A stretch of DNA of 64,000 nucleotides from Homoserinimonas sp. Its GTDB lineage: Bacteria; Actinomycetota; Actinomycetes; Actinomycetales; Microbacteriaceae. The notes beneath the pieces are model-generated. The model searched no databases. It was given only the letters and a program-made list of their open reading frames with translations, and was not told where the DNA came from. Positions 35,584 to 43,896 of this stretch are shown here, in pieces; positions within the stretch are counted from its first letter, which is position 1; the number at the start of each line of letters is the position of its first letter. A program made the translations under genes and the position numbers. The stretch spans positions 1,667,575 to 1,731,574 of the forward strand of contig JAMLGP010000001.1 of the NCBI GenBank assembly GCA_023957835.1. The letters are read 5' to 3'.

Positions 35584-36090
35584 GTGGCTGAACTTGATCG
35601 GGTGCGGGTGTGGGCGGATGCCCTCATCAGACTGCACTTGGCTGGCGGCGGCTGGACCTTTCGCTTCGACAATGCCAAAACCCGAGCCGGCCAGTGCAAC
35701 CACTCGAAGCGGGAAATCACGGTTTCGAAGTATCTTGCCGCGAGATTCGACGACGATGAGATCCACCAGATCCTGCTGCACGAGGTGGCGCACGCAATCG
35801 CCGGTCCGCGGGCAGCGCACGGGCGAAAGTGGCTGGCGACCGCGCGGGAACTCGGCTACGTCGGAAAGCGCACCCACGACGGACCCGTAGCCGAGGAGTT
35901 CGCGAACTGGATCGGAACCTGCCCTGCCGGCCACACGATAGTGAGGTTCCGCAAACCAAAGCGAGCCGTGTCGTGCGGAAAGTGCGCCCGCGGCTTCAGC
36001 CGGGCACACCTGATTACCTGGACAGCACTGCCTAAAGGCACATCACGCGCGCAGGCGCAACCTCAGTTGCTGCCGCATTCGGGGGTGTAG
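35584..36090 (+). CDS. SprT-like zinc metallopeptidase
   Basis: 168 residues from a GTG. The HEVAH motif (ILLHEVAHAIAGPRAAHG) gives two His ligands and the catalytic Glu, and the second His-containing helix HGRKW supplies the third ligand. A C-terminal zinc-ribbon-like part (GTCPAGH...CGKC) follows. SprT domains occur in DNA-protein crosslink proteases such as Spartan, but bacterial SprT-like proteins are mostly uncharacterised. It is alone on the plus strand, convergent with the DUF427 gene. Confidence 0.85.
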   Translation: MAELDRVRVWADALIRLHLAGGGWTFRFDNAKTRAGQCNHSKREITVSKYLAARFDDDEIHQILLHEVAHAIAGPRAAHGRKWLATARELGYVGKRTHDGPVAEEFANWIGTCPAGHTIVRFRKPKRAVSCGKCARGFSRAHLITWTALPKGTSRAQAQPQLLPHSGV

Positions 36091-36119
36091 CCGCCGACCT
36101 CAGTGCCAGCCGCTCTGCC

Positions 36120-36422
36120 TCAGCCGACGACGCTGACTTCCTTCCAGAATGCGACGTAGTTGCTGTAGTCCTTGCCGACCTTATCGAAAGAGCTCGGCAT
36201 CGGCTGCGGGTAGCCCCACGCCCGATCGGCGAGGGTATCGGTCCCGTCGGAGACGTTGAAGTACTGGCATTCGCCTTTCCACGGGCAGGTGTAGGGAGTC
36301 GGAGACTTGGAGAGCAGATCTTCGCGCACCGCGGCGGGCGGAAAGTACCAATTACCTTCGATCCTGATCAGGTCTTCTTCCGGAGCTTCGGCAATGACAG
36401 TTCCGTTGAGCACAGCTTTCAT
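36120..36422 (-). CDS. DUF427 domain protein
   Basis: 100 residues. The protein is a single DUF427 domain: MKAVLNGTVIAEAPEEDLIR, GNWYFPPAAV, the TPYTCPWKGE core and AWGYPQPMP. The Cys-Pro-Trp-Lys-Gly stretch is the conserved motif of this family, whose function is unknown. It has a good AGGAGG-type region upstream of the start. Same strand and 39 bases downstream of the ComB-like gene, so the two may be co-transcribed. Confidence 0.85.
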   Translation of the reverse strand: MKAVLNGTVIAEAPEEDLIRIEGNWYFPPAAVREDLLSKSPTPYTCPWKGECQYFNVSDGTDTLADRAWGYPQPMPSSFDKVGKDYSNYVAFWKEVSVVG

Positions 36423-36461
36423 GATTCCTCCTCGCTTTTTGGAACCGGCCGCGACCCTCGA

Positions 36462-36971
36462 CTATTCCCGTTCCAGAACTACCTCGCCGCTCGAGTCGAT
36501 CCGACTCGCGCTCTCGAGCTCTGCCGCCCTCCCGGATTCAGAAAGCGCCCGGCCCTCGACCGAGGCACTCAGAATATGGCCAATTGAAGACTTGAGTCCC
36601 TGGAACGCCACGCAGGCGGCCGCGGCTTCGGGCGAGCTGTAGTCGATCCCGAGCCCTGCGAGCGCATCTATTACGGCTCCCGCAGCGAGAAAGTCGCCGA
36701 CGGCGGTTCCGGTTTGGAGATCTGAATCCACGAGGACTGCGACCACGAACCGGCCCTGCTTCTCGGTCTGTTTCTCAAGCACCAGCTTTGCCACCGCGCT
36801 GCGGTTCCTGAGGCTACTGCGAATAACTGGCGCAGAGCCGCCGATTTGCCCGGCCGCCGACTCGAAGGCGCTTGCGCGAATCAGCAGATCGAGGTCACCG
36901 GCTTCAACAAGAGTCGAATCGGCCACGCTGCCAAAGCGCACCTGATATTGACCCTGCTTGACGGCATCCAC
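36462..36971 (-). CDS. ComB-like (2-phosphosulfolactate phosphatase family) protein, short
   Basis: 169 residues, against roughly 230 in typical ComB. The recognisable parts are the SSLRNRSAVAKLVLEK segment, the VGDFLAAGAVIDAL helix and the SPEAAAACVAF motif near the C-terminus, all in ComB order. The N-terminal third that carries metal-binding residues in ComB is abbreviated here, so catalytic activity is doubtful. Family assignment is by eye and moderate. It is upstream of DUF427. Confidence 0.55.
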   Translation of the reverse strand: MDAVKQGQYQVRFGSVADSTLVEAGDLDLLIRASAFESAAGQIGGSAPVIRSSLRNRSAVAKLVLEKQTEKQGRFVVAVLVDSDLQTGTAVGDFLAAGAVIDALAGLGIDYSSPEAAAACVAFQGLKSSIGHILSASVEGRALSESGRAAELESASRIDSSGEVVLERE

Positions 36972-37059
36972 AATTCGAGGTTACCCACCGCGGCAAAGCC
37001 TAGAGTCGCTGCCGGTAACGCAACTTAACTTTCCGCTAATGCGGAGCAAAATCCCCTTC

Positions 37060-37602
37060 CTAAGGCAGTCGGCCGACGGATGCCAGAGCGGCTCGAACGA
37101 TCGCCCCGCGGCCGCCTTCCATCTCCAGTCCCACTTCAGGATTCGCCGCCTGCTCCGGCGTCAGCCAGGTCACCTCGAGAGCGTCCTGCCTCGGTTCGCA
37201 GGTACCGGTCACCGGGACCACGAAGACGAGCGAAACCGCGTGCTGGCGCTCATCGAAATACGGGCCGATCCCCGGCATTGGAAAGTACTCGGCGACGGTG
37301 AACGGCACGGGGCTGGCCGGCAATTGCGGGAAGGCCATCGGGCCGAGGTCTTTCTCAAGGTGGCGGAACAGCGCCTCGCGCAGGGTCTCGCCGTACATGA
37401 CCCTGCCGGAGACGAGAGTGCGAACGATCTCGCCCTCTGCGCTGGCCCGAAGCAGCAGCCCTACTTCGGTTACCTGGCTAAGCCCGTCGATTCGCACCGG
37501 AACAGCTTCGACATAGAGCAGCGGCAGCCGTCTGCGGATCGAAGCTAGCTCTTCGTCAGAGAGCCAGCCGGCGTGCGGATCGGGCGTTCCTACCGAGCTC
37601 AT
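37060..37602 (-). CDS. NUDIX hydrolase family protein (DUF4916 type)
   Basis: 180 residues from the ATG at 37602; the frame is open upstream but that part is antisense to the esterase gene. The sequence SDEELASIRRRLPLLYVEAV, LVSGRVMYGETLREALFRHL and EKDLGPMAFPQLPASPVPFT is characteristic of an actinobacterial NUDIX subfamily in which the classical GX5EX7REUXEEXGU box is altered: GRVMYGETLREALFRHLEKD keeps the helix but not the full catalytic Glu set. Substrate is unknown. Divergent from the esterase gene with 63 bases between the starts. Confidence 0.8.
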   Translation of the reverse strand: MSSVGTPDPHAGWLSDEELASIRRRLPLLYVEAVPVRIDGLSQVTEVGLLLRASAEGEIVRTLVSGRVMYGETLREALFRHLEKDLGPMAFPQLPASPVPFTVAEYFPMPGIGPYFDERQHAVSLVFVVPVTGTCEPRQDALEVTWLTPEQAANPEVGLEMEGGRGAIVRAALASVGRLP

Positions 37603-37665
37603 GCTCCCATTCTGGCCGAGCGGAGGCCGCCAGGTGCGAGGATTGACCGGAAAGGTGGAGAACTC

Positions 37666-38289
37666 TTGAAGATAGACACCGAAGCGATTCTCTGGTCGGC
37701 CCCGGAGCGAGAGCGCGCAAATCGCCCGCTCCTGGTGCTCATGCACGGTTACGGCTCCCACGAAGGCGATCTGTTTTCGCTTGCGCGGTACCTGCCTCTT
37801 GAGCCGGTGGTCGCATCCGTTCGCGCGCCGATCGACTTGGGCGGCGGCTGGGCCTGGTTCCCGCCTGCCGGCCACACGGATGCGAGCGTTCGGCTGGCCG
37901 AAATAGACGAGTCGACGGATGCCCTGCTCGCCTGGCTGGACACCCTCAACTCCAGAAGCGTCGGCCTGCTCGGCTTCTCACAGGGCGGCGCGATGTCGCT
38001 CGAGTTAATGCGGGCCGCTCCCGGCCGCTTTGACTACGCGGTGCAGTTGAGCGGGTTCACGGTGCCGACCGAACAGCCGGGCGATGCCAAGCTGGCCCAA
38101 CTCAAGCCGCCGGTATTCTGGGGCAGGGGAACTGCGGACGAGGTCATTCCGGATTCGCTCGTGAACCATACGATCGACTGGCTGCCGGAGCATTCGTCGC
38201 TGACTGAGCGGATCTACGAAGGCGTCGCACACTCGGTCACGACGGAGGAAATTGCGGATGTTCACGAATTCATTGCCAGGCAGTATTGA
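37666..38289 (+). CDS. phospholipase/carboxylesterase-type alpha/beta hydrolase
   Basis: 207 residues from a TTG with GGAG five bases before it. LVLMHGYGSHEGDLFSLARY is the oxyanion segment, LLGFSQGGAMSLEL the nucleophile elbow with GFSQGG, FWGRGTADEVIP carries the acid Asp, and GVAHSVTTEEI the His. This is the pattern of the phospholipase/carboxylesterase (acyl-protein thioesterase-like) family. No signal peptide, so cytoplasmic. Substrate not predictable. Confidence 0.85.
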   Translation: MKIDTEAILWSAPERERANRPLLVLMHGYGSHEGDLFSLARYLPLEPVVASVRAPIDLGGGWAWFPPAGHTDASVRLAEIDESTDALLAWLDTLNSRSVGLLGFSQGGAMSLELMRAAPGRFDYAVQLSGFTVPTEQPGDAKLAQLKPPVFWGRGTADEVIPDSLVNHTIDWLPEHSSLTERIYEGVAHSVTTEEIADVHEFIARQY

Positions 38290-38319
38290 GTTCCGAAGGA
38301 TACTAACTGGATCAATCCG

Positions 38320-38955
38320 ATGAAGAAGCTCCTGTTAATACCTGTCGCCATTTGCATAATTGGCCTACTCGTCTATTTCTATTCACAGCAACCCGCCACC
38401 TCTACCACTGAAGTCGGGGACGACAGTGGCACGACGCAGCCTGAGGCGAGCTCTCAGCCAACTGCGCCGTCGACTCTTAGGCCACTACAACCAAAGCCGA
38501 TCGAACCCGGCACGGAAGTTGATCCGATTCCCCGACCAGCCAACGCGGAACAGGCGACAGTGGCTTACGTTCACGATGGAGACACTCTCTATCTGCAGCC
38601 GCCCGGAACCAGCAGCAGAGCAGATGAACTTACAGTGAGGCTAATCGGACTGGACACTCCCGAAATCAATCCGACGGTTGAGTGTTTCGGGCTCGAAGCG
38701 AGGGACTATCTTCGATCCGTACTCCCCGTCGGCTCTACCGTCTGGTACACCTACGATGAGGGCCATTTCGACAAGTACGATCGCAATCTCATGTATTTGT
38801 GGACAGCTTCAGGCGAGTTCGTCAATCTGGATCTCGTGGAAGAGGGCTACGCAACCGCCCTGCGCATAGCTCCCAATGACTACTACTGGCCCCAATTGCG
38901 CGAAGCGGAGAAACTTGCCCAGCAAAGTAATAGGGGGATGTGGGGCAAGTGTTAG
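38320..38955 (+). CDS. secreted or membrane-anchored thermonuclease (SNase domain)
   Basis: 211 residues. An N-terminal hydrophobic helix (LLLIPVAICIIGLLVYFY) acts as signal anchor; there is no lipobox. A Ser/Thr/Pro linker follows to about residue 75, then a single staphylococcal-nuclease domain: VAYVHDGDTLYL, VRLIGLDTPEINP, and HFDKYDRNLMYLW. The catalytic Arg, Glu and Arg residues (VRLIG, DTPE, DRN) and the calcium Asp are in place, so activity is likely. Possible roles are extracellular DNA scavenging or turnover. Confidence 0.88.
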   Translation: MKKLLLIPVAICIIGLLVYFYSQQPATSTTEVGDDSGTTQPEASSQPTAPSTLRPLQPKPIEPGTEVDPIPRPANAEQATVAYVHDGDTLYLQPPGTSSRADELTVRLIGLDTPEINPTVECFGLEARDYLRSVLPVGSTVWYTYDEGHFDKYDRNLMYLWTASGEFVNLDLVEEGYATALRIAPNDYYWPQLREAEKLAQQSNRGMWGKC

Positions 38956-39009
38956 TGTGGCCGGGAACGTTCACCCCTCCGATTCGGCGCTGGTATTGAA
39001 AGGGTTGAG

Positions 39010-39762
39010 TTGAACTACATCACTTCAAGCCTGCTACGCGAGCGCGGCTTTGTGATCCTCGATCGGCATGATCAGTCAAAGGATCCGAAGGAATGGCTGG
39101 ACCTTGAATATGTGAACTGGAAGTCATCCGGCGACACCCGCTTTGCGCCGCTCGCTTCAGCGACAGGAGCAATTGAGGTGGACGGATTCTGGAGCCACGA
39201 ACCACCGCGCGCCGACAAGGACGGAGTGTGGATTCAATCTCAGGTCGAGAAAGCGCCGGTGCTGGCAGCGCGGGCGAAGGAACCCGGTGCGAACGTCGGT
39301 CGCTGCAGGGTAATCGAATTGCAGCCGAACACTTACGCGGACGCTATCTACAACCTCCATCAGGATGACAATAACCGGCTAAATCCGCAGGGCACCGGCT
39401 GGGTAGTTCGCGGCTACTACAACCTCACCGACGACCCTGACTCGTTCCTGCTGCTCCGCGAGGACCGATACGACCCTGCAACTGAATTGCGCATTCCCCT
39501 TCCCGCGGGGATGCAGGTAATAGTTGACACTCAGCGCTTCTGGCACGCCACCTGGCACTCGGGAATCGAGCCACGCTACAGCCTCATCACGTCCTGGGAG
39601 AGCGGTCCCGAGCTTGACAGTTACATTGCCAGGTACAACGGCAGCACAGATTTCAAGAACACAGAGCTGGATGCCGAGATGGTTTCCGCCGCGCAGGACC
39701 GGGTGCAGCGCAAGCTCGCAGAGCGCGCCGAAGCGATTGCAAACAAATCCACCAATCACTAG
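39010..39762 (+). CDS. probable 2-oxoglutarate/Fe(II)-type oxygenase
   Basis: 250 residues from a TTG. The region AIYNLHQDDNNRLNPQGTGW supplies an HxD-type metal motif, RGYYNLTDDPDSFLLLRED a core strand, and RFWHATWHSGIEPRYSLITS the distal His plus an Arg that could bind 2-oxoglutarate. This matches the double-stranded beta-helix dioxygenase fold in order and spacing, but I could not place it in a named subfamily and the substrate is unknown. It lies 54 bases after the nuclease gene on the same strand. Confidence 0.6.
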   Translation: MNYITSSLLRERGFVILDRHDQSKDPKEWLDLEYVNWKSSGDTRFAPLASATGAIEVDGFWSHEPPRADKDGVWIQSQVEKAPVLAARAKEPGANVGRCRVIELQPNTYADAIYNLHQDDNNRLNPQGTGWVVRGYYNLTDDPDSFLLLREDRYDPATELRIPLPAGMQVIVDTQRFWHATWHSGIEPRYSLITSWESGPELDSYIARYNGSTDFKNTELDAEMVSAAQDRVQRKLAERAEAIANKSTNH

Positions 39763-39917
39763 CTCGCACTCGATGAACCGCCGGTTTCCACCGTTTGGAT
39801 TACAAGAAAGCCACGGCGCAAACTTTTGCTATTCACCGCGGTCTCCTACTGCTAATGTTTCTCCAAGCTTATTTAGCCCCGCTTAATGCACGCCCACAAA
39901 ACCGATTGGTGAACCTA

Positions 39918-40845
39918 ATGGTCAACGTTGCACTATCCAGAGGAATGGCAGTAACCGGAGCCCTGGGGCTTGGCAGCGCTTCGCTGCTGGGAGGGGCCGC
40001 GGCAATGGCCGCCCCCCGGTGACTGCTCCTACCCGGGATCTACTGCTGTAGTCCCAGGAGTCTGCCAGCTCGTAATTACGGCCGACGGAACGTTCACCTT
40101 CCCCTCGAGTCTCACCAAAGTATCCGCAATCATTGTGGGCGCGGGTGGCGGTGGATACTACGAATACCAATTCGAAGGCCCCAGCGACGGACCATACGGC
40201 GGCGGCGGCGGCGAAGTCTTGTACGTAGACAGTGTGGCCTTGGATACACCGATCAATGTCGTCATCGGTGCCGGTGGCGCTGCAGGAGCAAACGAAGCTC
40301 TAGCCACAGACGGTGACGACACCCTATTTGGTGCTACCACTGCAAGGGGAGGCAAAGCACCTGTTGATTCAGATGGCTGGTTTGGCGGCGACAGCGGCAA
40401 CGGGCACACTTCTTCGGGCCTGTCTGGTGGAGGTGCCGCGGGTAATACTCCCGATGATTACCTTCCGGGTCCTGGATACCTTCTTTCGACCTTCCCAGGG
40501 GTGAGCGCAACGCTGTTCCCCGCCTCCGCAAACGGTGGAGTTGAATATGGCAAAGGTGGAACCGCGGACTGGGATGACGATATTTCGATTGCTCCGGTGC
40601 CTGCAAACACGTGCACTGGAGGCTCCGCCGTTGTTTCGTATGACTCGGACCTGGACGAGAATATCCCCGAATCCGCCGCCGGATCTGATGGTGTGGTTAT
40701 TATCCGCTACGCGGCAGAGCCCGGTCTTGCAGAAACCGGCAGTGACTCTACAGCGGCCATCGCAATCGGTGCCGCGGCCGCAGTGGGCGGAGCCGCACTT
40801 CTGGCAACCGCCGGAGTAATGCGCCGCCGTAGCCGCAAGGCGTAG
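39918..40845 (+). pseudogene. LAETG cell-wall-anchored glycine-rich surface protein, frameshifted
   Basis: The N-terminal frame (VNVALSRGMAVTGALGLGSA and SLLGGAAAMAAP) is a secretion signal, but it meets a stop just after a run of six C at 40012-40017. The rest is open in another frame and continues GDCSYPGSTAVVPGVCQLVI. Removing one C makes a single protein of about 308 residues. The body is Gly-rich (VGAGGGGYYEY, YGGGGGE) with a final GVVIIRYA block seen in glycine-rich surface domains. The C-terminus is a textbook sortase-E signal: LAETG, hydrophobic helix, then RRRSRKA. The ATG at 39918 is the earliest reasonable start, without a clear ribosome site. Function unknown. Confidence 0.75.
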
Positions 40846-40867
40846 AGCTATCGGAGATGCTCAATCT

Positions 40868-42325
40868 ATGAGCGACTTCCAGATAATTGAGTCGCTCAGA
40901 TCATGGGCATCCGAAGCTCCGGATGATGTTGCCGTAAAGGGTCCTGATTTCGACTTCACCGCTGGTGAACTCTGGGATGCAGCGATCCGAATCACCGGCT
41001 GGCTGCGCCAAAGCGGAGTTGACGACTCGGAAGCGGTTGGAGCCGCCGTACTCCCGAAACTGCATCCCGCCTTCATGATGGGATTGCTGGCAAGAGGGGG
41101 AGTTGGCTCCATAGTTTCCGGCGAAATCGAAGTTGGTCCGGAGTTCGCATTACAGCGCCTCATCGTCATGGGCAGAAAGAGAGCTTCTATCAGACCCGAA
41201 TCGCAATTGCTGTTCGACGATCAGGCACTTGCAGATATGTCGAAGATCGATCCCGGAACAGTCACGATCGCGAACCGGGATCCCAGCGAAGTCGTCTGGC
41301 AGTTTTACTCGAGTGGGACGACCGGCACCCCCAAGGCAATTTTGCGCACGGCAAGCTCGATGGATGCTCTGGTGACTCCCAGACGACTCGATCTCGCTAA
41401 ATCGCGCTACTTCTCACTCCAGCCGGGGATAGTTTCAGGGGCGACTTCCGCTTTCCTCGCCGCTCTGGCAACCCGACGCACTTATCTAACTGCAGGTGAT
41501 GCAAGTGAGAATCTTCAATTGATGCTGGACCACGATATAGAGATCGTTGAAGGGTCCCCTTTCCAACTGGATCAATTGCTCACCGTTGCCAGAAGCCAGG
41601 GAGAGCAACTGGGGTCACTGCGAGAGATCCGCTCTGCAGGCGCTCCGCTTTCGCCCGGACTTGCCGGTGCACTCGCCGACTGGTTCGGTGCGGAGGTTTA
41701 TGAGGGATACGGATCAAGTGAAGTCGGATTTGTTGCTTCAAAGCGGGTGGACGATGCCCCGGACAAGCCTCGTGGGGGCACAATCGCCGATGACGTGCAG
41801 GTAGAAATAGTCGACCCCGACGGAACCCGGCTACCGGATGGCGAACTCGGTTTGATTCGAATGCGCGCTCCCGGCATGGCGACTGGCTACTTCGGCAATC
41901 CCGACCTCGGACCTGGCAAAGGATTCCACGACGATTGGTTCCTTTCCGGAGACCTTGGTGTGCTTATCAACAATGAACTTGTCGTCGTCGGTCGTGAAGA
42001 TGAGCTTATGAACATCGGCGGACAGAAAATATTGCCTCAAAGGGTGGAAGAAGTTATCCTCCAGCAACCAGGTATTGAGGACGCGGTTGCCTGTGCGGTT
42101 ACCGATCGACTGGGTATCAGACAACTTGCCATAGCGATCGTCGGAAAGGCGATTGAAGACCCGGCGGAGTTTGCCAGAAGTCTGCGCGGACCGCTCGGCG
42201 GCATCCAGCCGAGTTTGATTATGCGCATCGCTCGAGTGCCGAGAAGCGAGACGGGCAAACCGCTCAGAGCGGAGGTGGCCAGACAGCTTCAGGCGCAACT
42301 TGAGCGGCCGAAGGGCATTATCTAG
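40868..42325 (+). CDS. AMP-forming acyl/aryl-CoA synthetase family protein
   Basis: 485 residues. The adenylate-forming motifs are present: A3 FYSSGTTGTPKAIL (residues ~145-158), A5 VYEGYGSSEVGFV, A7 WFLSGDLGVL, A8 GREDELMNIGGQKILP, and A10 SETGKPLRAEV with its catalytic Lys. The protein lacks a long N-terminal lid and is shorter than most acyl-CoA synthetases (500-560). No carrier-protein domain is fused. The acid it activates is not predictable. It converges with an MHS-type transporter gene 15 bases away, which could import an organic-acid substrate, but no regulator or other pathway gene is present. Confidence 0.85.
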   Translation: MSDFQIIESLRSWASEAPDDVAVKGPDFDFTAGELWDAAIRITGWLRQSGVDDSEAVGAAVLPKLHPAFMMGLLARGGVGSIVSGEIEVGPEFALQRLIVMGRKRASIRPESQLLFDDQALADMSKIDPGTVTIANRDPSEVVWQFYSSGTTGTPKAILRTASSMDALVTPRRLDLAKSRYFSLQPGIVSGATSAFLAALATRRTYLTAGDASENLQLMLDHDIEIVEGSPFQLDQLLTVARSQGEQLGSLREIRSAGAPLSPGLAGALADWFGAEVYEGYGSSEVGFVASKRVDDAPDKPRGGTIADDVQVEIVDPDGTRLPDGELGLIRMRAPGMATGYFGNPDLGPGKGFHDDWFLSGDLGVLINNELVVVGREDELMNIGGQKILPQRVEEVILQQPGIEDAVACAVTDRLGIRQLAIAIVGKAIEDPAEFARSLRGPLGGIQPSLIMRIARVPRSETGKPLRAEVARQLQAQLERPKGII

Positions 42326-42340
42326 CGTCTCCGGATGAGT

Positions 42341-43645
42341 TCAGCTCGCGATAGAGCGCTTGCTCATTTCCTGAAGTGCCGCCACTGCCAGCCCGCTTAC
42401 TAGAAGAGTCGCAATGACAATTACCGACAGGAGCAAGTAGTCCCCCCCTGTCGTCGCCATTATTGATGCGGCAATGACCGGAGCAAGCCCTCCACCGAGG
42501 GATGCCGCGATTTGATATCCGACCGAAGCCCCGGTGTAGCGAACCCCCGTGCGGAACTGCTCGATTATCAGGGTGCCGAGAGTAGGCAACAAAACTCCGG
42601 TGCCGCAAAGACTTGTGACTGCAAAGGCGATGAAGGCAAGCCACACGTTTCCGCTGGTCGCAAAAACGAAGGTAGGCCATGCCGTGACAATTGCCACTGC
42701 GAGAGCAATGTACATCATTCGCTTGCGGCCGAATCGATCCACCATTCGCCCGAAGGGAACAATCATTATCAGACTGAGTACCCCGGATGCCGCGGAGACC
42801 CATAGAGTGTCCGCCCTGGTTATCCCGCCGGCAATTGCGATGCTTATCAGAAACGCAGTCATAAGGGTGCGATGTGCTTGCGGACCAAAGCCAGCCAGGA
42901 CAGTCAGGACAACAGTTTTCCACTGCCTAAGCACTGTTCCGATCGGCAGTTTCGGCTTTCGCTCCTTCGTTGCCTCCTTCACGACTTTCAGGTAAAGCGG
43001 GGACTCCTCAACCTTGAGCCTTATCCAAAGAGCAATGACGAGTAGCACAGCCGAAAGCAAGAACGGAACCCGCCACCCCCAGGAGAGGAAGTCTTCTGTC
43101 GGGAGCATTGAGAACAGTGCGAGCATTCCTGAGGCCAGCAGTGAGCCCATGGGTGCACCTGCCGATATCACTGCGGATGCCGTTGCTCGCTTGCGTTCGT
43201 CCGCGTGTTCCATAGCCATGATCGTCGCCCCGCCCCACTCGCCGGCCATGGAGAGCCCCTGAACCACACGCAGGGTGATCAACAGGATCGGGGCAAGCGC
43301 TCCAACCATTGGCTCGGTCGGCAGAAGACCGATAAGAGTGGAAGCAACTCCCATCACCACCAGTGAGAGAATCAACATTTGCTTTCTGCCGTATCGATCA
43401 CCAAAGTGGCCGAAAAGGATTCCACCTATCGGCCGAGCAAGGTAACCGATCGCGAGCGTTGCGAATGACGCAATCGTCCCCATCGTCGGGTCAAGGTTTG
43501 CGAAGAACAACCGATTGAAAACGACCGCCGAAGCAGTCGCATACAGGATGAAGTCGTAGAACTCGACCGTGCTGCCCATGAAACCAGAGGCAAGAACTCG
43601 CCTGCGTGCCCGTTGTACGTCCACTACTTCTGCAACTTCAGTCAT
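42341..43645 (-). CDS. MFS transporter, metabolite:H+ symporter (MHS) type
   Basis: 434 residues, 12 predicted helices. GSTVEFYDFILYATASAVVF is the MHS/ShiA-like first helix, FGHFGDRYGRKQMLILSLV the MFS signature between helices 2 and 3, and GEWGGATIMAMEHADERKR the MHS loop with its conserved GEWGG. Related proteins import proline/betaine, shikimate, alpha-ketoglutarate or citrate by proton symport. The second-half loop PFGRMVDRFGRKRMMY repeats the signature. The substrate cannot be assigned from sequence. Confidence 0.88.
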   Translation of the reverse strand: MTEVAEVVDVQRARRRVLASGFMGSTVEFYDFILYATASAVVFNRLFFANLDPTMGTIASFATLAIGYLARPIGGILFGHFGDRYGRKQMLILSLVVMGVASTLIGLLPTEPMVGALAPILLITLRVVQGLSMAGEWGGATIMAMEHADERKRATASAVISAGAPMGSLLASGMLALFSMLPTEDFLSWGWRVPFLLSAVLLVIALWIRLKVEESPLYLKVVKEATKERKPKLPIGTVLRQWKTVVLTVLAGFGPQAHRTLMTAFLISIAIAGGITRADTLWVSAASGVLSLIMIVPFGRMVDRFGRKRMMYIALAVAIVTAWPTFVFATSGNVWLAFIAFAVTSLCGTGVLLPTLGTLIIEQFRTGVRYTGASVGYQIAASLGGGLAPVIAASIMATTGGDYLLLSVIVIATLLVSGLAVAALQEMSKRSIAS

Positions 43646-43744
43646 CGTCGACCCTTTCGAAAATCGGCGCCGACCTGACCGTGTCCAATGCAGTCGACTG
43701 AGCGATTCTACTGGTAACAGTGCTCGTGAGATCGCAAATAATGA

Positions 43745-43836
43745 TGGCGGAGACGGAGGGATTTGAACCCTCGGTTCCCTTACGGGAACTCCACCTTAGC
43801 AGGGTGGTGCACTAGGCCGGACTATGCGACGTCTCC
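43745..43836 (-). tRNA. tRNA-Ser (anticodon GCT)
   Basis: A 92-base class II tRNA. The acceptor arms GGAGACG (5', 43836-43830) and CGTCTCC pair fully. The anticodon loop reads CTGCTAA, giving GCT, which decodes AGC and AGU. A long variable arm (GTTCCCGTAAGGGAAC), a T arm with GGTTCAAATCC, and an encoded CCA end are present. It is the first of two serine tRNAs flanking the LCP gene, with serS further upstream on the same strand. Confidence 0.93.
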
Positions 43837-43896
43837 ATAGTTCCTGAGCAATCTTAGCCGGTCATTCCCGGGAGTCGAACCAACTCTGACCAGATG

